64,000 nucleotides of DNA from NCBI GenBank assembly GCA_965221295.1, contig OZ244879.1, forward strand, positions 124,001 through 188,000. The letters are read 5' to 3'. Source of the stretch: Bin87 sp965221295 (lineage in GTDB: Bacteria > Chloroflexota > Dehalococcoidia > Lucifugimonadales > UBA3495). Of this stretch, positions 25,826 through 34,310 are shown piece after piece. Each line of letters starts with the position of its first letter. The stretch's first letter is position 1. The notes beneath the pieces are model-generated. The model searched no databases and was not told where the DNA came from. It was given only the letters and a program-made list of their open reading frames with translations. Made by a program: the position numbers and the translations under genes.

Positions 25826-26470
25826 TCAAGGATTCTGGGCGAGCAAGTAGTCCAACAGGTCTTTGGCATGAGGGCAGGCAGCGGCCACCGTGGTGGGGTC
25901 GATCTGGCCGAGGAGATCAAAAGAAACCTTTCCCTTCCTGTAGCGTGGCCGGCATCGCATAGTGGCTTGTCTCAAACGGCGCAGGGCCACTTCTGTGGAT
26001 ATGGATTCGAGCGGCGCTGAATCTTCCAGCGCGCTGGCGTCAAACTGTTGCCTGAAGAAAAGGTGAAGCGCTTCTCGGTCGGCCAAGAGCCAAGTTTCCA
26101 TGGCTTGCCCCATGAGATACGCGCTTTCAGCGGAGGCGCTATCCGGCTGGTCCCAATTGTCCTGCACTTTCAAATGTTCCCATGAGGAATGGTTGTCATC
26201 GACTAAACCTTCGCTATCAACCAGCAATAAAGGCTTTACTTCACCATGCTCTGCTTCAACGTCGCGGGCAATGCTTTTGCAAAAGAGCGCGAAGGCTTCA
26301 TTCCGCCCACCGCCTACTACTATCTCTAGTGCGTCTCGAGTCAGTCCAACTTTGCCGAAAAAAGAAAGCCATCCCCGCCGAAACGCCTCAGAGTTTTCAT
26401 TCAGGGCAGCGTCGCGATTTTCCCAATCTGCCTGTCCTCCACCTTCTATGTAGATTCGGAATTTTACCAC
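25826..26470 (-). CDS. DUF4276 family protein, partner of OLD-like ATPase (pair 1)
   Basis: 214 residues from a GTG that overlaps the ATPase stop by 7 nt, indicating translational coupling. Features: FRIYIEGGGQ at the N terminus, LLLVDSEGLVDD, and YLMGQAMETWLLADREAL, the M-E-x-W-x-x-A-D helix typical of DUF4276. The acidic residues at strand ends (EGGG, DSEG) suggest a TOPRIM-like nuclease fold, which is inference. DUF4276 genes recur beside AAA/OLD ATPases in defence contexts; a second such pair lies at 29.7-31.4 kb. Confidence 0.82.
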   Translation of the reverse strand: MVKFRIYIEGGGQADWENRDAALNENSEAFRRGWLSFFGKVGLTRDALEIVVGGGRNEAFALFCKSIARDVEAEHGEVKPLLLVDSEGLVDDNHSSWEHLKVQDNWDQPDSASAESAYLMGQAMETWLLADREALHLFFRQQFDASALEDSAPLESISTEVALRRLRQATMRCRPRYRKGKVSFDLLGQIDPTTVAAACPHAKDLLDYLLAQNP

Positions 26471-27720
26471 CGGTTCCCTCCCAACCTGCCCATACTCCAC
26501 AGGGAACCCAGGCTGTAGTTTTCCAGGAATTCCTCCAACTTTTCTGGCTTGAGGCGATTCATATGCGATTGGCCGTCCCGCTTCTCGCATACCACCACGC
26601 TGGAGAGGTCGTTTTCCAGCGCGTTTATGAGGACGCGCGAATGCGTTGTCACCACCAGTTGCATCCTGGTCGACGCTTCCACCAGCATCTCGCCGACGCC
26701 CAACACCACGTCGGGATGTAGCCCCAGCTCCGGCTCCTCGATGACCACCAGCGACGGCGGGTCCGGGTCCAGCAGGGTGGCCGCCAACGTCAAGTAGCGC
26801 AACGTTCCGTCGGAGAGGCGGGACGCGGAGACGTACCGCTCGCCGGCGCCCCGCTCCACGACGAAAAGCTCCGCTCCACCGCCGCGAACCTCAACTTGGA
26901 AGTCCTCGATGCCGTCGTAAAGCTGCTGCAGCGCCTTGACGAATTTCTGCCGGCTGGGGCCGCGCAGGCTGGACAACATCAACGCCAGGTTTTCGCCCCG
27001 TTCCATCAAGAAGCTGCTGGGTTCGTCCGCCCGGGGTGGTTGGCGCAGCTTGGCATTCGGCCCGAACTCCCAATTCCGAAACAGCCTGATTTGGCTGTAT
27101 TGTCGCCGCAACCAATTGAGTTCAGGGTAATGCTCGGGGTCGTCCCCTCGTTGCGAGAGTATGGATTCTTCGGGGATCACGGTGTCCTTGCGGAGCTCCC
27201 GTCGCCTGCGCTGGCCGGTAGGCTGATCGCCAAAGTCGTTGATAACCGGATTCCCTCGTTGAAAATTGTAGTAGAAATAGGGCCGCGTCTGGCCAGGGTA
27301 GGGGCTTTCGTTTTCGATGCTCTCGTCCCGTACCTCGAATCGTTCACCCTGCTGGCCAATTTCCAATACGTGGCGCAGGTGCATGGATCCCCTCGGATAG
27401 CTGACCACCGCATCGACTACGCCGGCGCCTGGGGCGTCGTCTCCTTTCCACAGCCACTCCGAAATCCCGCTGGGTCGTCGGACTGGCGCGGACAGATCTC
27501 GCGGCGCGGCCTGTAGCAGGGCCAGGGCCTCGATGAAGTTGGACTTGCCCGAACCGTTGGGCCCGATGAGCACGTTCAGCGGTTCCATGGGCAGGTCGAT
27601 GCCCTGCGGCCCGAAGGACAGCATCCCACTGATGCTCAACCGGCGGATGAACAGATTTCCGGCATCGCGCGGGCCGGCTGGTTCTTCGGCGGCGACAGCG
27701 ACGGCGCTTGAGGCGGTCAT
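26464..27720 (-). CDS. AAA/OLD-like ATPase (pair 1)
   Basis: 418 residues; AGGAGG precedes the ATG. SMC/RecF-type ATPase: N-terminal FIRRLSISGMLSFGPQG, Walker A NVLIGPNGSGKSN, signature-like SRLSDGTLRYLTLAA, Walker B LVVIEEPELGLHPDVV and switch His in VVTTHSRVLINAL. The insert between is ~230 residues with no Zn hook. Such AAA_21 proteins pair with small nucleases in OLD, PARIS and related anti-phage systems. Overlap with the DUF4276 gene supports a two-component unit; ATP-dependent sensing is inferred. Confidence 0.88.
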   Translation of the reverse strand: MTASSAVAVAAEEPAGPRDAGNLFIRRLSISGMLSFGPQGIDLPMEPLNVLIGPNGSGKSNFIEALALLQAAPRDLSAPVRRPSGISEWLWKGDDAPGAGVVDAVVSYPRGSMHLRHVLEIGQQGERFEVRDESIENESPYPGQTRPYFYYNFQRGNPVINDFGDQPTGQRRRRELRKDTVIPEESILSQRGDDPEHYPELNWLRRQYSQIRLFRNWEFGPNAKLRQPPRADEPSSFLMERGENLALMLSSLRGPSRQKFVKALQQLYDGIEDFQVEVRGGGAELFVVERGAGERYVSASRLSDGTLRYLTLAATLLDPDPPSLVVIEEPELGLHPDVVLGVGEMLVEASTRMQLVVTTHSRVLINALENDLSSVVVCEKRDGQSHMNRLKPEKLEEFLENYSLGSLWSMGRLGGNRW

Positions 27721-27788
27721 GGCGGGTCCTCCTGCATGAGTCCTGCTCAATGACTTCTTCCAAACGAGCTCGGACAGAGATTGACCGG

Positions 27789-28208
27789 TTACAGCCCCAT
27801 GGTCCGCAGTCCCAGGCGGGCCAGGTCCTCGTCCTCCTGGGCGGAGAGGCCGCTGACTCCGATGGCTCCCAGAACCAGGTTGGTGTCCGGGTCGCGCGCC
27901 ACCACTGCGCCCTGCACCGCCACCAGCTGGGGATCGCCAAAGTCGGCGATGTTGCGCCCCTCGTTCTTGAGGCGCTCGGCATAAGCGTCGGAGTCAACGC
28001 CCGACATGGCGGAAGTGTAGGCTTTGCTGACGGCCATGCGCTGGGGCAAGGCGCGGCAGTTGTCCATCCGCGCGTAGCTGAGCAGCTTGGCGTCAGCGTC
28101 AACGATGGCGATGGCCAACGGGCGTTCGGGTTCCTGCTCGGCCTGGTCCAGCATGGCGTTCATGGCGTTGCGGACTTGTTTCAAGCTCAGGGTGGGCCGC
28201 TGATACAT
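27789..28208 (-). CDS. GlcG/HbpS-type heme-binding family protein
   Basis: 139 residues, GGAGG 7 nt before ATG. DUF336 family: LSLKQVRNAMNAMLDQAEQ, LAIAIVDADAKLLSYARMDN, AVSKAYTSAMS, and the Gly-rich end LVLGAIGVSGLSAQEDEDLARLG. Members include GlcG and the heme sensor HbpS; the function here is unknown. Located directly upstream of the ATPase of pair 1 on the same strand, so it might be in that transcript, and divergent from the acyl-CoA dehydrogenase. Confidence 0.9.
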   Translation of the reverse strand: MYQRPTLSLKQVRNAMNAMLDQAEQEPERPLAIAIVDADAKLLSYARMDNCRALPQRMAVSKAYTSAMSGVDSDAYAERLKNEGRNIADFGDPQLVAVQGAVVARDPDTNLVLGAIGVSGLSAQEDEDLARLGLRTMGL

Positions 28209-28491
28209 GGGTCGCCTCCGTGTGATACAAATGGCGCTGTAGGTCGATTTCGCGCGGGCGTTGCACAGTGGCATTTTACACAGTGGCGACGATGGGCGGC
28301 AAACGCGCAACGCCAGGACTCAATTGCGGCGCCGGCTCAAGCGAAACGTGAACTGTCACCCACGCCAACGTGGTTTGCCGCCGCCGGCCCGGTGCGCTAT
28401 ACTCGCTGCGCTTTCGTATTTTCTCACTACGCTTGGATGAATTGCGGTGGGGGAACCACGGCGGATTCACTTTGGCGGGAGGCTTTCCCCT

Positions 28492-29631
28492 ATGGACATG
28501 GGACTCAGCGAGATTCAGCAGATGCTGAAGAACTCGGCCCGCGAATTTCTGACTCGGGAATGCTCGCTCGAAACAGTTCGCGAGCTGGAAGACGACCCCC
28601 AGGGTTTCAGCGATGATGTCTGGCATCAGATGGTCAACATCGGCTGGACTGGCGTACCATTCCCCGAGCAATACGGCGGAACCGGCGGTTCCTTCCTCGA
28701 CTTGGCCGTGCTGGTTGAGGAGATGGGCCGCGCCCTGCTGCCGTCTCCCTACTTCGCCACCGTCGTTTTGGGCGGCCTCACCGTGCTGGACGCCGGCAGC
28801 GACGATCAAAAGCAGCAAATTCTGACCGGCATCTGCGCCGGTACTGTGCGCGTGACGCTGGCGCTCACCGAACCTTCCGCCACCACGGAAGCCTGGGGCG
28901 TGGAAACCACCGCCAGCGCGTCGGGCGACGGCTACGTTATCAACGGAACCAAGCTGTTCGTGCCCGATGCCCATGCCGCTGACATCATCATCGTGGCTGC
29001 CCGCACCATGCCGGCTGGGGACGACCCCGAGCAGGGGATCACCCTGTTTTTGGTTCCGGCCAACTCTCCCGGCGTGGCTGTGGAGCAGATCAGCGCCATC
29101 GGCAACGAACGACTCTGCGAAGTCAGGTTGAACAACGTGGCCGTGCGGGCCACCGCGGCGTTGGGAGAAATCGGCCAGGGCTGGCCCATCATCCAACGGG
29201 CGTTGACGCGAGCGACCGCGGCCCATTGCGTGCAGATGGTGGGCGGTGCCGAGGCCGTGGTCGATATGACGGTGGAATACGTGAAGCAGCGAACGCAGTT
29301 CGGCCGGCCGGTGGGCAGTTTCCAAGCTGTGCAGCACCACTGCGCCAATATGGCGACCGACGTTGAGGGAGCGCGCCACGTGGCGTACCAGGCCGCGTGG
29401 GCCATTTCGGAAGGTCAACCGGCGCGCCGCGAGGTGGCGGTGGCCAAAGCGTGGTGCAGCGGAGCATACCAACGGGTTTGCTCGCTGGGCCATCAGTGCC
29501 ACGGCGCCATCGGCTTCACCATGGAGCACAACTTGCAGCTGTACACCCGCCGCGCCAAGGTGCAGGAGCTATCCTACGGCAGCGTCCACGACCACAAGGA
29601 AGTCGCGCTACAGGAGATCGAGGCGGGGTAA
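28492..29631 (+). CDS. Acyl-CoA dehydrogenase
   Basis: 379 residues; GGGAGG upstream. FAD enzyme that forms enoyl-CoA. N-terminal helices, LALTEPSATTEAWGVETTA (substrate/FAD strand), DGYVINGTKLFVPDA, and the C-terminal helical domain with QRTQFGRPVGSFQAVQHHCANMATDVEG, HQCHGAIGFTMEHNLQLYTRRAK. The base Glu cannot be fixed from sequence alone. Divergent from glcG and followed within ~60 nt by the second ATPase, whose gene it may share a transcript with. Confidence 0.93.
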   Translation: MDMGLSEIQQMLKNSAREFLTRECSLETVRELEDDPQGFSDDVWHQMVNIGWTGVPFPEQYGGTGGSFLDLAVLVEEMGRALLPSPYFATVVLGGLTVLDAGSDDQKQQILTGICAGTVRVTLALTEPSATTEAWGVETTASASGDGYVINGTKLFVPDAHAADIIIVAARTMPAGDDPEQGITLFLVPANSPGVAVEQISAIGNERLCEVRLNNVAVRATAALGEIGQGWPIIQRALTRATAAHCVQMVGGAEAVVDMTVEYVKQRTQFGRPVGSFQAVQHHCANMATDVEGARHVAYQAAWAISEGQPARREVAVAKAWCSGAYQRVCSLGHQCHGAIGFTMEHNLQLYTRRAKVQELSYGSVHDHKEVALQEIEAG

Positions 29632-29684
29632 TTTCAGCGGGCTTTGGCCGTTTTGCCCTGAGCCGAATCGCCCTGTGCAAGGAA

Positions 29685-30827
29685 ATGGCGCCATTGAAAC
29701 TCACCAGTATTGCCGTTGCGAACTATCGCAGCCTGCTCGCTGTGAAAGTCGAACTGAGAGACCTAAACATCTTCATTGGGGCCAACGCGTCAGGCAAAAG
29801 CGCCATCTTGGACGCGTTGCGCTTTCTGAGCGAAGCGGTCCGCGCCCGGTCATTTCGCGCGCCTGTTTATTCCCGCGGCGGGATTTTCAACATGGCGTGG
29901 AAAGGCCAGGCAGCGGAGTCGATAGGCTTCACCGTTGTCGTCTCGGACGGCAACCGGCGGTTCGAGTGGGAAGTCCGACTGCGCATCCGCCAGAACTCAC
30001 AGGACATAGTTGTAACCGAACGCCTCAGCGAGGCAACGGAAGGCAACCCACCCACCATGTTGTTGGAATCGGGCGAAGGCAAGGGCTGGTGGTGGTCTCG
30101 CGACGAACTCAATAGGGTTGAATTGCTGCAAGATCCGATAGATTGCGCTCTCGCCGCAGCTTCCGCCGACGCCACCTTTCCAGCCCGGCACGTGGCTGAA
30201 TTCATCGCGAAATGGGGATTTTTCGATCCCAGTCCCTTTTTGCTGCGACGAGATTGGAACCTCCCGGACGCCGATAGCCTGGACGTTTATGGTCGTAATT
30301 TGGCAGAAACGCTGCACAATTTGCCAGACCCCGAACGGGAGAAAGTGGTTGCTGCGACCAGATCAATCGTGGGCGTTCCGAAGAGCATAGAGCCGCGCAT
30401 GTCGGAAGACTTGGAGCGTTATTATTTCGTACAACACGAGCCTGGGCTGAGGTTCACCGTCAATCAGATGGGCGTGTCAAGCGGTACGTTGCGCATGTTG
30501 GCGTTGATGACCGCCTTCTACGGCCAGCCGGGAACAACCTTGATTGGCATTGAAGAACCGGAAAACTACATCCATCCTGCGGCGGTGTACGCTTTCGTGG
30601 AACATGTCGAGGCCGTTAAAGGTTCACTTCAGCTATTGCTGACCACCCATTCACCTATAATGCTTGACCTGCTGGACGACCCTGCGTCGATCATAATCGT
30701 AAAACGAAACGATGACTCTGGCACTGAAGCGCAGAGACAGCCCGACCCTGGTCGCATTCGCAAAGCCTTGGATGCGTCGGGATTTGGACTTGGGCAATAT
30801 TACGAAACCCAGGGGTTTGGAGCTTAA
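29685..30827 (+). CDS. AAA/OLD-like ATPase (pair 2)
   Basis: 380 residues from ATG 29685; TTG 29694 has the better-spaced AAGGA and gives MKLTSIAVANYRS, so it may be the real start. Walker A NIFIGANASGKSA, signature-like GVSSGTLRMLALMTAF, Walker B LIGIEEPENYIHPAA, and LTTHSPIMLDLL. Same architecture as the ATPase of pair 1 but clearly divergent. Followed after 4 nt by a DUF4276-like gene. Likely half of a two-gene anti-phage or DNA-surveillance module. Confidence 0.88.
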   Translation: MAPLKLTSIAVANYRSLLAVKVELRDLNIFIGANASGKSAILDALRFLSEAVRARSFRAPVYSRGGIFNMAWKGQAAESIGFTVVVSDGNRRFEWEVRLRIRQNSQDIVVTERLSEATEGNPPTMLLESGEGKGWWWSRDELNRVELLQDPIDCALAAASADATFPARHVAEFIAKWGFFDPSPFLLRRDWNLPDADSLDVYGRNLAETLHNLPDPEREKVVAATRSIVGVPKSIEPRMSEDLERYYFVQHEPGLRFTVNQMGVSSGTLRMLALMTAFYGQPGTTLIGIEEPENYIHPAAVYAFVEHVEAVKGSLQLLLTTHSPIMLDLLDDPASIIIVKRNDDSGTEAQRQPDPGRIRKALDASGFGLGQYYETQGFGA

Positions 30828-30831
30828 GGTC

Positions 30832-31422
30832 ATGCCAAAGCGTGTTTTGATCATTGCTTCCGGTGAAACAGAGCGGAAGGCTTTGCCATTATTGTTGAAG
30901 AATCTCGAATCGGAGAATATCGTGACGTGCGTTCGCATACCGCCCCGCAATGGCAAAATCCGCATCGACGCCGTATGCAAAATAGTCCTAGCGTCGCAGC
31001 ACGATTTCCCCGGAGGGCCCCCCGATAAATACGTGATACTGGTTGACACGGATGGCCAGACGCCCGAATATGCCGTCAACCAGGTTCAGCAAGGCCTGCA
31101 ACTCACGCACATGCAGCGTAACTTCAAGAACATCAAATATGCCTATGCCCAGTGGCATCTCGAAGCTTGGTTCTTTGCCGACGCCCGCAACCTGAGTGTA
31201 TATCTGGATCGTAATATAGGAAACGTTAATCCGAACACGCCTGACCAAATAGAAAACCCGAAGCTCCACCTAAAGCAATTGCTGGGGCATACGTATACTA
31301 GTCGTGATTCCGCAGAAATCGCGGGGGCGCTTTGCCCCAGAATCATTGCCCAACGTAGCCCAAGTTTTAGGAATTTCCTCGAAGCGATTAGAAATGGCGA
31401 CGCCGCCGCGACACGAGATTAA
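30832..31422 (+). CDS. DUF4276-like partner of ATPase (pair 2)
   Basis: 196 residues. MPKRVLIIASGETERKALPLLL opens with the acidic turn (SGETE), KYVILVDTDGQ gives the Asp-x-Asp turn, and YAQWHLEAWFFADARNL reproduces the L-E-x-W-x-x-A-D helix of the DUF4276 gene near 26 kb. A TOPRIM-like catalytic fold is inferred from these. Sequence identity to the first copy is low outside the motifs. GC content is lower than the neighbourhood, suggesting recent transfer. Confidence 0.8.
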   Translation: MPKRVLIIASGETERKALPLLLKNLESENIVTCVRIPPRNGKIRIDAVCKIVLASQHDFPGGPPDKYVILVDTDGQTPEYAVNQVQQGLQLTHMQRNFKNIKYAYAQWHLEAWFFADARNLSVYLDRNIGNVNPNTPDQIENPKLHLKQLLGHTYTSRDSAEIAGALCPRIIAQRSPSFRNFLEAIRNGDAAATRD

Positions 31423-31469
31423 CGCGGCAGTCAAACTACAGCGCGTTCGCCAGGCAAGGAGCAACCCAC

Positions 31470-31826
31470 ATGACCATGACCACCGCCCGCAGCTCTCCCT
31501 TCGCCGCCATGGCCCGCGACCCACTGCATCCCGACGTCATCTATCGGGATGAACGTTGCTTCGTGGTGCGCGACATCAACCCCAAGGCTCCGGTGCATCT
31601 GCTCATCATACCCAACATGCCCATCAACGGCTTGGACTACATCAGCCCGGCCATGGAGGCCACCATGGGCCACCTGTTCGTCGTCGCGGCTGAGATGGCC
31701 CGCCGGGAGGGCGTCACCATCAGCGGCTACCGGCTGGTGATGAACAACGGCGAGGACGCCGGCCAGACCATCGCCTGGCCCCACATGCACCTGCTGGCTG
31801 GCCGAACCTTGGGCGACATGGGCTGA
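31470..31826 (+). CDS. HIT family hydrolase
   Basis: 118 residues; AAGGAG upstream. Histidine-triad nucleotide-binding fold: VIYRDERCFVVRDINPKAPVHLLIIPN and GYRLVMNNGEDAGQTIAWPHMHLLAGR. The HxHxH triad reads W-P-H-M-H: the first His is Trp, while the middle nucleophile His and last His remain. Such proteins act on AMP-lysine or dinucleotide substrates. It begins a small plus-strand series with yqeK and a short selenoprotein-like gene. Confidence 0.9.
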   Translation: MTMTTARSSPFAAMARDPLHPDVIYRDERCFVVRDINPKAPVHLLIIPNMPINGLDYISPAMEATMGHLFVVAAEMARREGVTISGYRLVMNNGEDAGQTIAWPHMHLLAGRTLGDMG

Positions 31827-32040
31827 CCGCTGCCAACGCGAGATTCAATGCCGCGGCGTCCTTGGCGCGTAACCACGTCCCTGCGCGCCATGCCCGCCGC
31901 TGACAGCGGCCCCTGTGGCGTCAGGTGGCGTGGCGCCGCGTTGGACTGCAAACGGGTCAAGATCGCTCTGCCGCGCTTGCCATGACTCGCCTACGAGTTG
32001 ACAAAGCCTCGCGTTCAAGAGGGCGCAAAGGTATTGCCAA

Positions 32041-32655
32041 ATGACCACCATAGAGATCCCCGGCCGAGTCTATGACCGCATCCACCGGCGGATGCGTCGC
32101 CTACCCATTGGGCTGTGCGAGCACTGCCAGCGGGTGGAGCGGATTGCCCGCGGGTTGTGTGAACGCCACGGGCAGGACGCCGACGCCGTGGGGCTAGCCG
32201 CGCTGGCCCACGACGCCACCAGGCACTTCTCCGGCGTGGAAAACCTGCTGCGCATGGAGGAATACGACCTGCCGCCCGTGACCGATTACGAACGTCGGAA
32301 CCCAGTCATCCTGCACGGCATGGTTGGCGCCGAATTGCTCAAGCGGGAGGATGGGCTGAACCACCCGCAGCTCTACGAGGCCATCTACTGGCACACCACC
32401 GGCAACCCGGCCGGCGGAGATACCATAGGCCACATCATCTTCCTGGCCGACAAGCTGGACCCGACGAAGCGGGAACGATATCCTTGGCAGCCGGAACTGG
32501 GCGAACTGGCCGAAAGCGACCTGTCGGCGGCGATGGCGCTGTTCCTCACCAAAAACATTGCGCGTCTGCTGGACCAGGGAGTCCCGGTGCATCCCGCGTC
32601 CCTGGAGTCTCGCAACACGTTGCTGCTGGCGCGGGCAGCGGAGACGGCGGTATAA
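32041..32655 (+). CDS. yqeK: HD-domain diadenosine tetraphosphatase (YqeK-like)
   Basis: 204 residues. HD metal motif: LCEHCQRVERIARGL, LAALAHDATRHFS, LHGMVGAELL, EAIYWHTTGNPAGG and IIFLADKLDPTKR, which together are diagnostic of YqeK, a symmetrical Ap4A hydrolase with di-iron centre. Usually linked with nadD and rsfS; neither is adjacent here. Next gene starts 14 nt downstream. Preceded by ~210 bp without a gene. Confidence 0.92.
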   Translation: MTTIEIPGRVYDRIHRRMRRLPIGLCEHCQRVERIARGLCERHGQDADAVGLAALAHDATRHFSGVENLLRMEEYDLPPVTDYERRNPVILHGMVGAELLKREDGLNHPQLYEAIYWHTTGNPAGGDTIGHIIFLADKLDPTKRERYPWQPELGELAESDLSAAMALFLTKNIARLLDQGVPVHPASLESRNTLLLARAAETAV

Positions 32656-32669
32656 TCGGCCGCAAGCAT

Positions 32670-32999
32670 ATGACGGCGCAGTTGGAAATTACACCAGAAG
32701 CCGCCCAGTTCATCCGCAACCGGGGCGGGCGCGCGGTGATCGACCTGATCTGCTGGAAGGGTTGAACCGGCGAGTCCGTGGAGGTGTCGGTCGATACCAA
32801 CACGCGGCGGCGCCGCAACCTGGACGCCTACCAACGCGAGCAGCAGGGCGACATTGAGCTGCTGCTGGCGCCGGGCATTGCGGATTACGCGGATCGTGTG
32901 GATTTGTCGTTGAGCAAATTCCTGCTATTTCGCAACTTGAAGGCCACCATCGCCCTCCCAAATGGGGTTACGTTGGGTCGCCGGGCGTCGCTGGTCTAA
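32670..32999 (+). CDS. Putative selenoprotein (HesB-like, CC/Se-motif type) with in-frame TGA
   Basis: 109 residues if TGA at 32763-32765 is read as selenocysteine (residue 32). Frame is open on both sides: MTAQLEITPEAAQFIRNRGG RAVIDLICWKG-U-TGESVEVSVDT and then a ~65-residue tail (IELLLAPGIADYADRVDLSL, KFLLFRNLKATIALP). The plan, ITPEAA-helix, AVIDL strand, G-(C/U)-x-G-E turn, VEVSV strand, LxxFLFFRSL end, fits small A-type-carrier relatives known from Cys-Cys or Sec forms. A hairpin follows TGA directly. Alternative: two separate peptides or a pseudogene. Co-directional with yqeK, 14 nt apart. Confidence 0.72.
32763..32791 (+). promoter_or_regulatory. Candidate bacterial SECIS hairpin at in-frame TGA
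   Basis: Immediately after TGA, ACCGGC (32766-32771) pairs with GTCGGT (32786-32791) using one G-U pair. CC/GG pairs can stack above it, leaving an apical loop GTGGA about 13-17 nt from the TGA. Bacterial SECIS elements sit just 3-prime of the Sec codon with an apical loop in this range, often containing G and U. Folding was done by eye. Confidence 0.55.
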
Positions 33000-33571
33000 C
33001 CGGCGCGTTCGGCCAGCAGGTTGGCGACGGGGCAGGAGAAGCCGGGCAGGTAATCCCCGCCGGGCACGGAGTCGGCGTCGGTGAGGAGCAACGGCGGCGC
33101 GTGGGGCGTGTGCACGGCGAGGGTCCGGGCGTCGATGTCGATCACCCAGACTGCGCTGCCGCCGGCGCTGAGGTATTCGTGGATTTTCTGGGCGATGTCC
33201 GCCGGAGAATTGCTGTCGGAAAGGATCTCCACGGCCAGGTCGGGGGCGCCGTCGTAGAGCGTCCCGGCCAGGTCGGGCTGTCCCAGCCGGGCGTTGGAAA
33301 CAAAGGAAATGTCGGGCATCCGCGACGTGGCGGGAACGCCCGGAACCGTAACGTACCCACGGTTGCTGCCGTACACTTCTCCCAGCCCGGTGGCTTCCAC
33401 ATGGATATCCAGGTAACGGCCAGTTCTGATCACGGTTATTTCGTGAGCTCGGGACGCGGGCATCAGTTGGGTCAAAACTCCTTGGACCAGTTCGTGGCGT
33501 GGATGTTTGGGCAGCGTGGCGTACGCTTCCAGGGTGACGGGCGGCGCGGCGGTGATGTTCTGCGTGGTCAT
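32996..33571 (-). CDS. Uma2 family endonuclease, copy A
   Basis: 191 residues. PD-(D/E)XK-fold protein of the Uma2/DUF820 family: VTLEAYATLPKHPRHELVQGVLTQLMP, then MPDISFVSNARL, DLAVEILSDSNSPADIAQKIHEYLSAG and VWVIDIDARTLAVH. Function is unproven. First of three tandem copies that are nearly identical except for residues ~45-62, which here read ITVIRTGRYLDIHVEATG. Overlaps the convergent selenoprotein-like gene by 4 nt. Start fixed by equivalence with the other copies. Confidence 0.92.
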   Translation of the reverse strand: MTTQNITAAPPVTLEAYATLPKHPRHELVQGVLTQLMPASRAHEITVIRTGRYLDIHVEATGLGEVYGSNRGYVTVPGVPATSRMPDISFVSNARLGQPDLAGTLYDGAPDLAVEILSDSNSPADIAQKIHEYLSAGGSAVWVIDIDARTLAVHTPHAPPLLLTDADSVPGGDYLPGFSCPVANLLAERAG

Positions 33572-33659
33572 TTTGGTCCCTCGCGTCGGTCCCTCGCGAT
33601 GGAGAAGTTTGGACCGATAGTGGCAGGACGGGGAGAAGTTGGATTGGGTAATCGCTGGT

Positions 33660-34235
33660 CTAACCGGCGCGTTCGGCAAGCAGGTTGGCGACGGGGCAGG
33701 AGAAGCCGGGCAGGTAATCGCCGCCGTGCAAGGGATCGGCGTCGGTGAGGAGCAAGGGCGGCGCGTCAGGCGTGTGCACGGTGAGGGTCCGGGCGTCGAT
33801 GTCGATCACCCAGACTGCGCTGCCGCCGGCGCTGAGGTATTCGTGGATTTTCTGGGCGATGTCCGCCGGAGAATTGCTGTCGGAAAGGATCTCCACGGCC
33901 AGGTCGGGGGCGCCGTCGTAGAGGGTCCTGGCCAGGTCGGGCTGTGCCAACCGGGCGTTGGAAACAAAGGAAACGTCAGGCATCCGCGACGTGGCGGGGG
34001 CGCCCGGAACCGTAACGTACCCACGGTTGCTGCCAAATACTTTGCCCAGCCGATGGGAATAAACGTGGTTTCCCACGCTCATGGCGATCAAGATGCAAGA
34101 TTCTTCGTGAGCTCGGGACGCGGGCATCAGTTGGATCAAGACTCCTTGGACCAGTTCGTAGCGCGGGAGTTTGGGCAGCGCGGCGTACGCTTCCAGGGTG
34201 ACGGGCGGCGCGGCGGTGATGTTCTGCGTGGTCAT
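33660..34235 (-). CDS. Uma2 family endonuclease, copy B
   Basis: 191 residues, close paralogue of the flanking copies with the same PD and E-x-L-x-S motifs. The variable patch at ~45-62 reads ESCILIAMSVGNHVYSHR, unlike the other two, and a small ending of the downstream ladder differs (KVFGS). The ~88-bp spacer to copy A has decayed but relates to the spacer of the other copies, so the unit was duplicated with flanks. No GC shift. Confidence 0.92.
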   Translation of the reverse strand: MTTQNITAAPPVTLEAYAALPKLPRYELVQGVLIQLMPASRAHEESCILIAMSVGNHVYSHRLGKVFGSNRGYVTVPGAPATSRMPDVSFVSNARLAQPDLARTLYDGAPDLAVEILSDSNSPADIAQKIHEYLSAGGSAVWVIDIDARTLTVHTPDAPPLLLTDADPLHGGDYLPGFSCPVANLLAERAG

Positions 34236-34310
34236 TTTGGGCCCCCGCGTTGGAGAAGTTTGAACCGGTAGTTGCAGGACCGGAAGTGGTCGTATGGGAA
34301 CATCGCTGGT

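Noticed and set aside
28276..29529. Minus-strand 417-residue frame across the acyl-CoA dehydrogenase
   Set aside because: Antisense shadow with His/Arg-rich composition and no motif; the plus-strand gene is unmistakable.
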